DNA of 36,487 nt from Roseateles toxinivorans (GTDB lineage: Bacteria > Pseudomonadota > Gammaproteobacteria > Burkholderiales > Burkholderiaceae_C), in NCBI GenBank assembly GCA_945898095.1, contig CAMDHE010000041.1, forward strand, positions 1 to 36,487, given 5' to 3'. Numbering within the stretch: the first letter of the stretch is position 1; each line of letters opens with the position of its first letter. Of this stretch, positions 30,410-36,487 are shown piece by piece. The notes below the pieces were generated by a model. The model saw nothing but the letters and a program-made list of their open reading frames with translations. It was not told the origin of the DNA and made no database searches. A program made the position numbers and the translations under genes.

Positions 30410-31057
30410 ATGACAGACATGAATAATTTCACTCTCAGCCTGGCCGACCATGGCCCGGTGATTCCGGTCATCGTGATCCAGCGCCTGGAAGACGCGGTGC
30501 CGCTGGCCCGCGCTCTGCTTGCCGGCGGTGTCCGGGTGCTGGAAGTCACGCTGCGGACCCAGGTCGCGCTGCCAGCAATGGAAGCAATCGCCCGCGCGGT
30601 GCCCGAGGCCATCCTTGGTGCCGGCACGCTGCGTTCGGTCGCAGATGTCACTGCGGCAAGGAACGCAGGTTGCCAGTTCGGCGTCAGCCCCGGCTATACC
30701 GAGGCGATCGGTGCGGCCTGCCTCGAGCAGGGTCTGCCGCTGCTGCCTGGGGTGTCGACGGCCAGCGAAGTGATGCTGGCCAATGCCGGGGGTTACGACT
30801 TTTTGAAATTGTTCCCGGCGGTGGCAGTCGGTGGCATCAATCTGCTGAAAGCGCTGGCCGGACCTTTCCCCGAGGTGCGCTTTTGCCCAACCGGCGGCAT
30901 CACGGTGGAGACTGCGCCGCAGTTTCTCGGCCTTTCCAATGTGCTGGTCTGCGGCGGTTCCTGGCTGACGCCTCAGGATGCCGTCGACGCTGGCGATTGG
31001 GGCCGCATCACCGAGTTGGCAGCTGCGGCCGGAGCGCTGCGGCTCAAGCCAAGGTGA
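30410..31057 (+). CDS. eda: KDPG/KHG aldolase Eda
   Basis: Class I aldolase that splits 2-keto-3-deoxy-6-phosphogluconate to pyruvate and glyceraldehyde-3-phosphate, completing the Entner-Doudoroff pathway with edd. The 215-aa TIM-barrel protein has the catalytic Glu45 and Arg49 in VLEVTLRT and the Schiff-base Lys133 in YDFLKLFPA, with the CPTGGI phosphate loop. ATG 30410 is used; ATG 30419 is a near alternative, and neither has a clear ribosome site. It lies 26 bp after edd and overlaps the xthA 3' end by 14 bp on the opposite strand. Confidence 0.97.
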   Translation: MTDMNNFTLSLADHGPVIPVIVIQRLEDAVPLARALLAGGVRVLEVTLRTQVALPAMEAIARAVPEAILGAGTLRSVADVTAARNAGCQFGVSPGYTEAIGAACLEQGLPLLPGVSTASEVMLANAGGYDFLKLFPAVAVGGINLLKALAGPFPEVRFCPTGGITVETAPQFLGLSNVLVCGGSWLTPQDAVDAGDWGRITELAAAAGALRLKPR

Positions 31058-31811
31058 CGGTCACCGGTGCGTGGTCGCTGGGTCTTTCGTTCTTGCGCGG
31101 TAACTTGTCGATCGTGCAGGCCTGGACCTGGCCGCGGAGCGCATCGCTGACCAGGATATGGTCGATGCGCAGGCCCTGGTTCTTGCGGAATGCCAGGTTG
31201 CGGTAATCCCACCAGCTCCAGCTTTTTGCCGGCTGTTCGAACAGCCTGAACGCATCGGTCAGGCCCAGCCCCAGCAGCGCCTGGAAATGGGCTCGTTCCT
31301 GTGGCGTGCAATGGATCTGCCCAGCCCACGCCACCGGATCGTATACATCGCGGTCTTCGGGCGCGATGTTGAAGTCACCCATCAGGATCAGCTCGGGGTG
31401 AACCTTCAGTTCCTCGGCCACCCAGGCCTGCAGCGCGTCGAGCCAGGCCATCTTGTATTGGAACTTGTCGCTGTCCGGCGCCTGTCCATTGGGGAAATAG
31501 GCGCCGATGCAGCGAATGCCGTTGACGCTGGCAGCGATCACGCGCGCCTGCGGGTCATCGAATCCGGGAATATTAATGACCGGGTCGGTCGCATCGGTGC
31601 GGCTCAGCAAGGCCACGCCGTTGTAGGTCTTCTGGCCAAACCAATGGGCTTTGTAGCCGGCTGCTTCAATCTCCGCTGCCGGAAATTTATCGTCGGTCTG
31701 TTTGGTCTCTTGCAGCACCAGCACATCGACCGGGTTGGCTGCCAGCCAGTCCAGCAGCTGCGGCAGGCGCACGGTCAGCGAGTTGACGTTCCAGGTGGCA
31801 AATGTCTTCAA
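31044..31811 (-). CDS. xthA: Exodeoxyribonuclease III (AP endonuclease)
   Basis: Mg2+-dependent AP endonuclease and 3'-5' exonuclease of base-excision repair. The 255-aa protein has TWNVNSL (Asn8), LQETKQTD (Glu35), GDFNIAPED, and the C-terminal SDHAPV with the catalytic Asp-His. I place the start at TTG 31809-31811 because GAGAGGG lies eight bases upstream and the protein then begins MKTFATWNVN as in homologues. The frame is open 45 codons further upstream but without homology. It converges with eda, overlapping by 14 bp. Confidence 0.95.
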   Translation of the reverse strand: MKTFATWNVNSLTVRLPQLLDWLAANPVDVLVLQETKQTDDKFPAAEIEAAGYKAHWFGQKTYNGVALLSRTDATDPVINIPGFDDPQARVIAASVNGIRCIGAYFPNGQAPDSDKFQYKMAWLDALQAWVAEELKVHPELILMGDFNIAPEDRDVYDPVAWAGQIHCTPQERAHFQALLGLGLTDAFRLFEQPAKSWSWWDYRNLAFRKNQGLRIDHILVSDALRGQVQACTIDKLPRKNERPSDHAPVTVTLA

Positions 31812-31960
31812 TTCAGAATCCCTCTCAATCAATTTGGCAACAGACGATTCACTCTGGGCGCGGACTGGATTGTGCCCGCTTCGAATCTCCGCGGTGCAGG
31901 CCCTTACCGGGAGGAGCCAGCGGCTGCAGCATGTTTGCAGCGACAAGCTTCAGCATCTTC

Positions 31961-31985
31961 TAAAATACGTCGATGAATATTCATC
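31961..31985 (+). promoter_or_regulatory. Candidate -10 and start-codon palindrome of hypothetical gene
   Basis: TAAAAT at 31961-31966 is a good -10-like hexamer only six bases before the ATG at 31973. The ATG itself sits in a perfect 14-bp palindrome, GATGAATATTCATC (31972-31985). There is no Shine-Dalgarno sequence. If the hexamer is the real -10, the mRNA would be leaderless, and the palindrome could serve as an operator. No convincing -35 is present. Confidence 0.35.
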
Positions 31986-32515
31986 AAATGCAAGTCCGTT
32001 ATCAGCCAACCGCTGATCGGGTGCTGTGGCAGGTGCGCACCGGCGAAGGCGAGTTGGTAGGAGTCTGGCTGACAAGGCGCATGCTGCGCCAGTTATGGCC
32101 GCACCTGAACCGGGTGACCACGATGTCAGGTATTGCAAGGATGGCGCCGAATGCAATCGCTTCGCCGGAAGCTAGAGAAATGATGGCGCAGGCGGCACGC
32201 TCCAGGCCGCTGCAGAATGCAAATTTCGAAACGGCCTTTGATTCACAGGCAGCTTCGTTGCCGCTGGGCCCCGAGCCCTTGTTGCCGGAAGCCTATGACA
32301 TCGGCCCCGGCAAAGGCGGGCAGGGCGTGCATTTGGCAGCGCGGGAAAGCAATGGCCGCAATATGACGCTGGAGCTGTCCGATGAGCTCGCCATCGGACT
32401 GCTGCGTTTGCTGGAACAGGCGCTGATCGAAGCGGATTGGGGTATTCTGGACGCACCGCCAGCGGCAGAAGCCGGCGCTATATCAACGCCGGTTGCGCCT
32501 GTTTTGCTGAATTGA
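31973..32515 (+). CDS. Unrecognised 180-aa protein
   Basis: I do not recognise a family. It is a soluble protein without signal peptide or membrane segments. The N-terminal part (about 1-60) looks globular, with YQPTADRVLWQVRTGEGE and VWLTRRMLRQLWPHLNRV. A variable Ala/Pro-rich middle follows, and then a C-terminal region with LSDELAIGLLRLLEQALIEADWG and a Pro/Ala tail. Codon use and GC match the neighbours, and the frame is fully open for 543 bp with no competing gene, so it is very likely coding. It diverges from xthA and converges on DUF4337. An alternative ATG at 31988 lacks a ribosome site too. Confidence 0.75.
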   Translation: MNIHQMQVRYQPTADRVLWQVRTGEGELVGVWLTRRMLRQLWPHLNRVTTMSGIARMAPNAIASPEAREMMAQAARSRPLQNANFETAFDSQAASLPLGPEPLLPEAYDIGPGKGGQGVHLAARESNGRNMTLELSDELAIGLLRLLEQALIEADWGILDAPPAAEAGAISTPVAPVLLN

Positions 32516-32537
32516 CCGGCCTCCTGCTGGCTCGAAT

Positions 32538-33113
32538 TCAGAGGTGCAGCCAGGCTCCAATGCCAACGGCGATGCCGATTGCGCCCATCACCAAGGTGGC
32601 AGCACCCATCCAGCCCTTTTTCGTCAGCAAGGCAATGGCAGCCAAGGCGATCGATACCTGCAAGGCTGTGGTCGCCTGAGCCCAGCGGTGATGCTGGTGC
32701 ATTTCATGTTCGCTGCGTTCGTCAAATGCCTTCGATTCGGCCTCAAGCTTCTGCGCTGCCAGCATGATTTCGGCTTTTTCAGACTTGTAGCGATCAACTT
32801 CCTGAAGGAACTTGGCCTTCTTCTCCTCTGGCACCAGCATCACCGCCAATTCGGCCATGTTCTGCTTGTTGCCCTTCGATTGGAAATAGGCCCATTGGTT
32901 GGCCGCTTCGGTCTTCTTGATGGCTGCATCGTTCTTGTACAGGCCGGCATTGGCCTGAGTCAAACCGCCCATATAGGAAAACATCGCACCGACCGTCGCC
33001 AGGATGGCGGTGATCACCGCCAGTTTGCCGGCAAGCCCTTTGGGATCCGCATGGGCAGCATGCTCGATTTCATGGTCATGCGGGCCGTGCACGTGAAAGC
33101 CATGTCCTGACAT
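32538..33113 (-). CDS. DUF4337 membrane protein with His-rich N-terminus
   Basis: A 191-aa protein matching the DUF4337 pattern. One hydrophobic segment (about 30-52, LAVITAILATVGAMFSYMGG) is followed by QANAGLYKNDAAIKKTEAANQWAYFQ. A charged coiled-coil-like middle (about 90-135) leads to two hydrophobic segments near the C-terminus (about 148-165 and 168-188). Seven histidines in the first 23 residues could bind metal. Function is unknown in the family. It lies 15 bp downstream of folA in the same direction. Confidence 0.8.
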   Translation of the reverse strand: MSGHGFHVHGPHDHEIEHAAHADPKGLAGKLAVITAILATVGAMFSYMGGLTQANAGLYKNDAAIKKTEAANQWAYFQSKGNKQNMAELAVMLVPEEKKAKFLQEVDRYKSEKAEIMLAAQKLEAESKAFDERSEHEMHQHHRWAQATTALQVSIALAAIALLTKKGWMGAATLVMGAIGIAVGIGAWLHL

Positions 33114-33128
33114 ATTGTTTTTTCCGGT

Positions 33129-33617
33129 TCAATTGCGTTGGTAGGTGACAAAGTCATAGGGCCAGCCTTGGGGACTGGTCTTTTCTTCGCGAAAAATCTC
33201 GGTAAATTGCTGGCGATCCCAGGCTGGAAAAAAACTGTCCGCATCGAAATCGGCATCAATTTCGGTCAATTCCAGCCTGTCAGCCCGGGAAATCGCCGCA
33301 GTGTAGATCTCCGCGCCGCCGATCACGTAAACCCTGAGGGCTCCGGCGCAGGCTTTCAATGCGGCGTCGAGCGAGTCGAAGACCTCGGCGCCTTCGAGTT
33401 GCAAAACCTTGTGCGACAGCACCAGGTTGCGCCGACCGGGCAGCGGCTTGAATCGGTCAGGCAGGGAATCCCAGGTCTTGCGTCCCATGATCACCGGGTG
33501 GCCCGAGGTCAGGGCCTTGAAACGGGCCATGTCTTCGGGCAGCCGCCAGAGCAACTGGTTGTCACGACCAATCGCGCCCTGGCGCGCCACTGCAGCGATC
33601 AGGCTGATCGCCGTCAT
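33129..33617 (-). CDS. folA: Dihydrofolate reductase FolA
   Basis: NADPH-dependent reduction of dihydrofolate to tetrahydrofolate, regenerating the cofactor consumed by ThyA. The 162-aa protein begins [17 protein letters not shown]. It has the catalytic acid Asp29 in [11 protein letters not shown], the NADPH-binding [12 protein letters not shown] and the loop YVIGGAEIY. The ATG (33615-33617) overlaps the thyA stop by 4 bp, so the two enzymes of the thymidylate cycle are translationally coupled. The frame is open further upstream inside thyA but only as an out-of-frame shadow. DUF4337 follows. Confidence 0.97.
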   Translation of the reverse strand: MTAISLIAAVARQGAIGRDNQLLWRLPEDMARFKALTSGHPVIMGRKTWDSLPDRFKPLPGRRNLVLSHKVLQLEGAEVFDSLDAALKACAGALRVYVIGGAEIYTAAISRADRLELTEIDADFDADSFFPAWDRQQFTEIFREEKTSPQGWPYDFVTYQRN

Positions 33618-34453
33618 ACGGCGACCGGCGCCTTGATCGCGGGGTGTGGCAGGTAGCCGGTCAGTTCGAAGTCTTCGAGTTCGTAGTCGAACAAGGTCGG
33701 CGGCCGGCGCTTGATCTGCAATTGAGGGTAGGGCAGCGGCTGGCGTGCAAGTTGTGTCTGCACCTGCTCGAAATGATTGCTGTAGATATGGCAGTCGCCG
33801 CCGGTCCAGACGAAGTCGCCCAGATCGAGCTCGCATTGCTGCGCCAGCATCTGTGTCAGCAAGGCATAGCTGGCGATATTGAAGGGCACACCCAGAAAAA
33901 TATCGGCGCTGCGCTGGTAGAGCTGGCAGGACAGCTTGCCGCGGCCGCCAGGCGATTCGGCTGGCGCCACATAGAACTGGAAAAATGCATGGCAAGGCAT
34001 CAAGGCCATCTTCGGCAGGTCGGCGACATTCCAGGCGCTGACGATGATGCGGCGTGAATCGGGGTTGGTTTTCAGCTGCTCCACGACCTGGGCAATCTGG
34101 TCGATATGGCCACCATCAGGGGTCGGCCAATTGCGCCATTGCACGCCGTAGACCGGACCGAGGTCGCCGCTTTCAGGTGCCCATTCGTTCCAGATATTGC
34201 AGCCGCGTTCCTGCAGCCATTTGACATTGGAGTCACCGCGCAAGAACCAGAGCAATTCGAGCACGATCGACTTGAGATGCACTTTCTTTGTCGTCACCAG
34301 CGGGAAACCCTGGCTCAGATCGAAGCGCAATTGGTGGCCGAACACGCTGCGCGTGCCGGTACCGGTGCGGTCCATCTTGGTCACGCCATGCTCGAACACA
34401 TGGCGCATGAAGTCTTCGTACTGGGATGAAGTCTGGGAGGGGCTTGTGCTCAT
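33614..34453 (-). CDS. thyA: Thymidylate synthase ThyA
   Basis: Converts dUMP to dTMP using 5,10-methylene-THF, producing dihydrofolate. The 279-aa protein has the arginine phosphate site [20 protein letters not shown], the nucleophile Cys154 in [29 protein letters not shown] and the HIYSNH motif. The length is slightly above the 264-aa E. coli form because of an extra [10 protein letters not shown] loop after the active site. The ATG 34451-34453 gives a short Ser/Thr/Gln-rich leader. It is the first gene of a thyA-folA(-DUF4337) operon. Confidence 0.98.
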   Translation of the reverse strand: MSTSPSQTSSQYEDFMRHVFEHGVTKMDRTGTGTRSVFGHQLRFDLSQGFPLVTTKKVHLKSIVLELLWFLRGDSNVKWLQERGCNIWNEWAPESGDLGPVYGVQWRNWPTPDGGHIDQIAQVVEQLKTNPDSRRIIVSAWNVADLPKMALMPCHAFFQFYVAPAESPGGRGKLSCQLYQRSADIFLGVPFNIASYALLTQMLAQQCELDLGDFVWTGGDCHIYSNHFEQVQTQLARQPLPYPQLQIKRRPPTLFDYELEDFELTGYLPHPAIKAPVAV

Positions 34454-34552
34454 GGGTTGGATTCTAGAAGCTTGGTCGCGATCAATGCCTACCCCCAGCC
34501 AGAAGTTCAGAATTGATGAGCAGCTATTTTTCGCTGCACGAAAGGATTTCCC

Positions 34553-34747
34553 ATGTCCACTGCTGAAAAACCGGATGAAGTTGAACGCGTAGCCTGCGAA
34601 ATCTGCCTGAAGGAGGTGCCTTTATCCGAAGCGACGGTCCCCGAGGGGACGGACTATTTTGTGCATTTTTGCGGGCTTGATTGTTTTCAGACCTGGCAGC
34701 GCCAGCAGGACAAGCCTGCTGCCGAGATGGGTGACCCAGCGGCCTGA
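34553..34747 (+). CDS. Small four-cysteine protein (DUF3330-like)
   Basis: A 64-aa acidic protein with Cys15, Cys18, Cys40 and Cys44, in the pattern CEIC...HFCGLDC. This spacing suits a small zinc-binding knuckle, and the segment [20 protein letters not shown] resembles DUF3330 proteins. There is no DNA-binding basic patch or membrane segment. AAGGA lies seven bases before the ATG. Function is unknown. It diverges from thyA and precedes the Tgl-like gene by 170 bp. Confidence 0.75.
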   Translation: MSTAEKPDEVERVACEICLKEVPLSEATVPEGTDYFVHFCGLDCFQTWQRQQDKPAAEMGDPAA

Positions 34748-34865
34748 CAAGCGGCGCTTTGCCATGGCAGCGCCGGTCAGCGGGACATGATGAACTCGAA
34801 TCGACCCGATTGCGGGAAACTACGGGCCGCCGTCCCCTGCTAACTCAGGGATAATGGGTCTCCGA

Positions 34866-34890
34866 AGTGCGAACCAATCGTTGTCGCACT
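34866..34890 (+). promoter_or_regulatory. Leader hairpin upstream of the Tgl-like gene
   Basis: AGTGCGA / TCGCACT is a perfect 7-bp stem with an 11-nt loop. It lies 28-52 bp before the ATG and just downstream of GGATAAT, a possible -10 (about 34845-34851). It has no U-tract, so it is not a terminator; it may be an operator or an RNA structure near the ribosome site GAGG (34909-34914 region). Confidence 0.4.
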
Positions 34891-34917
34891 CTGCTTCGAT
34901 ATTGACGACGAGGTTTT

Positions 34918-36021
34918 ATGGGCTCGAGATCAGGGCAAGTGGCCGGTGGTTTTTTGACGTTGCCGCCCGGGGATATGGCGGCTTGTGTCGATGCCTTGCG
35001 AAAGCTCGGGCTCGAAGAATACTTGTGGAACTCGGCCGAGATTGGATTTCTGGCGCTGAAACCCGAATTGCTGAACCGCTTGGCACCGGCCTACGACACG
35101 ACCGGTCTGTGCGAGATATTGCATTGGGACACCGAAACCAGCGATCTCGATCTGCAGCGCGAAATCTGGCTGGCCTTGCTCGCAACTCCCTGGCCGCAGC
35201 ATTTCCCCAGCTATGCTGAACTGGCTGCCGCGGTGCGAATGCGCGCCAATATCGTCCATGCCGCCCGCAAGACGGCGCTGGCATTTCACACCCATGTGGC
35301 CGAACGGCCAGCCGGTTTTTGGACCTACTCGCGCGAGACCAGCTTCACCGTACGGCCTGGTTGTTCCTTGATCGAAGCGCTGGAGCGCGCCACTCAGCCC
35401 GAAGTCAGCGGGCAGCTCTATGACTTCTCCTGTTACCGGGCCACCGAATATGTGATTTTGCTGGCAATGGCCAAGGAAGCTAGCGAGCACAACCCGGCCT
35501 TGTTCGCCCGCATGCAGTTGCAAAGCGAGCGCAATGCGGTGATGTCGGGGCAGTTCCATGAAGTGTTCTTGAGTGAGCTGGGTACCAATGAAGTCCCGTT
35601 GCCGCCGGCTTATTACGTGCCCGGTGATCGGGTCTGGTTCCGCAATCCGGATGCAGTCTCCTCCGACGTGACTGGTTTCGAGGGATCTTGGGTGTTTTAT
35701 CTTGGTCAGGGCTTGTTTGCCAATTTCTGGAAGCGCGATCAACCCTTCACCCTGCTCGGCAAATGCGTCGAGATCTATCACTGGCGCCACGGCACTTATC
35801 TGGACGCTGCTGGCGAACTCCGGATGGATGAGAGCAAAGTGGCCGAGCAGGTGGCTTTGACCCTGGCTGACCCGGTCGCCAGCGCCGCAGTGTTTGAGCG
35901 GATGATGCGCTGGCGAGATCTTGCCGGCCAATACCTCGAGGGCGGCTGCATTGACCGCACCCGCGAGAGCCCTCGCTGGATCTGCGCCGGCACCGCCGAT
36001 ATACGCCTGCCCGATGCCTGA
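34918..36021 (+). CDS. Tgl-like protein (remote protein-glutamine gamma-glutamyltransferase homologue)
   Basis: A 367-aa protein with no signal peptide. Residues about 97-285 can be aligned by eye with Bacillus spore-coat transglutaminase Tgl. SYAELAAAVRMRANIVHAAR matches the Tgl SIAELMFELKLRMNIVAAAK segment. DFSCYRATEYVILLAM matches FECATAIVIIYYLAL around the nucleophile (here Cys172). GDRVWFRNPD then matches GDCLYFKNPE, and WVFYLGQGLFAN matches VILLGEDKYFAH. Tgl cross-links proteins through glutamine-lysine bonds. Here the residues aligned with Tgl Glu115, Glu187 and His200 appear to be Ser171, Ser257 (Glu255 nearby) and Asn269, so activity is uncertain. A 95-residue N-terminal region and a 75-residue C-terminal region are extra. 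GAGG lies about five bases before the ATG. It overlaps the next gene by 8 bp. Confidence 0.65.
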   Translation: MGSRSGQVAGGFLTLPPGDMAACVDALRKLGLEEYLWNSAEIGFLALKPELLNRLAPAYDTTGLCEILHWDTETSDLDLQREIWLALLATPWPQHFPSYAELAAAVRMRANIVHAARKTALAFHTHVAERPAGFWTYSRETSFTVRPGCSLIEALERATQPEVSGQLYDFSCYRATEYVILLAMAKEASEHNPALFARMQLQSERNAVMSGQFHEVFLSELGTNEVPLPPAYYVPGDRVWFRNPDAVSSDVTGFEGSWVFYLGQGLFANFWKRDQPFTLLGKCVEIYHWRHGTYLDAAGELRMDESKVAEQVALTLADPVASAAVFERMMRWRDLAGQYLEGGCIDRTRESPRWICAGTADIRLPDA

Positions 36022-36487
36022 CGGCTTTGTCAGCGGACCTATCGTTGAGCAAGCAGGAAGCAGTGCAGCATCGGAAAGAAGGCTAGCGCCTCGATTACCG
36101 CTGGTCGACGCGTTCAAATTCGTCGCTTGCCAGTTGATTGTTCTGCATCATCTCGCCTTTTACGGTCCGATCGGCGACGCTATCGCGGCTCAGTCCCCGC
36201 TACTTTCTTTCGGCCTGATTGAATATGCCCGCATGGTGGTGCAGGTATTTCTGGTGTTCGGCGGTTATCTCGCTGCGCAAGGCCTGTTGCGCGAGCCGCC
36301 GCGCTGGGCTGCTTTGCCCGGCCTGTTCTGGCAGCGCTATTTGCGCCTGGCCTTGCCGCTGGCTGCGGCCCTGATGGTGGCGATGGCAGTCAACGGGCTG
36401 ACGCGGCCCTGGCTCGACGCCGACACCGTGTCGGCGCCGGTGAGCTGGGGTCAGTTGGCTGCGCATCTGGCGCTGCTGCATTCCATG
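36014..36487 (+). CDS. Acyltransferase 3 family membrane protein (5' part, runs off the window)
   Basis: The open frame runs to the window end without a stop (158 codons visible). After a cytoplasmic leader it has PLVDAFKFVACQLIVLHHLA, the first membrane helix with the conserved Asp and His-His of OafA/YrhL-type acyltransferases. A second helix, VVQVFLVFGGYLAAQGLL, follows, then the loop FWQRYLRLALPLAAALMVAM with the family Arg-Tyr-Leu-Arg. These proteins acylate sugars, peptidoglycan, lipids or peptides using membrane-delivered acyl groups. The ATG at 36014-36016 lies inside the last codons of the Tgl-like gene (8-bp overlap), so the two proteins are translationally coupled. The acceptor is unknown. 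Confidence 0.85.
   Translation, partial: MPDGFVSGPIVEQAGSSAASERRLAPRLPLVDAFKFVACQLIVLHHLAFYGPIGDAIAAQSPLLSFGLIEYARMVVQVFLVFGGYLAAQGLLREPPRWAALPGLFWQRYLRLALPLAAALMVAMAVNGLTRPWLDADTVSAPVSWGQLAAHLALLHSM

Overview
The window is a dense, high-GC (roughly 60-65 % by eye) stretch of a betaproteobacterial chromosome, most likely from the order Burkholderiales. The gene orders support this: smc-zipA-ligA, dapC-dapD-prmB, glyA-nrdR followed by a minor-pilin gene, a two-box lexA operator, and Entner-Doudoroff edd-eda. Almost everything is housekeeping. I see no transposase, phage gene, CRISPR array, tRNA or rRNA. No organism name can be read from the sequence.

Layout. 1-2 kb: lexA (-) and a cytoplasmic-type asparaginase (+) diverge from a 70-bp region with two LexA boxes. 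2-7.4 kb (-): queF, dapC, dapD, prmB and the ABC-F ATPase gene yheS run in one direction with short gaps or overlaps. 7.6-14.2 kb (+): smc-zipA-ligA, joined by 4-bp and 1-bp overlaps, ends at a 214-bp imperfect inverted repeat. 14.5-17.2 kb (-): a phosphomannomutase/phosphoglucomutase gene and waaA (LPS core). 17.3 kb (+): ogt. 17.9-20.3 kb (-): glyA-nrdR-fimT behind a ZTP (pfl-motif) riboswitch. 20.4 kb (-): a membrane-anchored lytic transglycosylase. 21.5-23.2 kb (+): ubiD and a structured, intrinsically terminated 3' RNA region. 23.2 kb (-): a YdcF/ElyC-like protein. 24.1-27 kb (+): msrA, a LolD-like ATPase, an FtsX/MacB-like permease and a DUF3299 protein in one operon. 27-28.4 kb: pdxH (-) diverging from a MocA-like nucleotidyltransferase (+). 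28.5-31 kb (+): edd-eda behind a repeat-rich promoter. 31-34.5 kb: xthA (-), an unrecognised 180-aa protein (+), DUF4337 (-), folA and thyA (-). 34.5-36.5 kb (+): a small four-cysteine protein, then a remote homologue of Bacillus protein-glutamine gamma-glutamyltransferase (Tgl) overlapping an acyltransferase-3 gene that runs off the end.

How the genes work together. dapD and dapC catalyse consecutive lysine/peptidoglycan-precursor steps. smc, zipA and ligA serve chromosome segregation, division and replication. glyA, thyA and folA form the one-carbon/thymidylate cycle, split between two loci. The ZTP riboswitch upstream of glyA probably also controls nrdR, the repressor of ribonucleotide reductase genes.

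The least ordinary region is the last 1.6 kb. The Tgl-like protein keeps the cysteine nucleophile position but appears to lack the usual catalytic partner residues, and it is translationally coupled to a membrane acyltransferase. Other items worth attention are the ZTP riboswitch-nrdR link, the asparaginase placed on an SOS operator, the candidate structured RNA after ubiD, and the tandem 11-bp operator-like repeat before edd.
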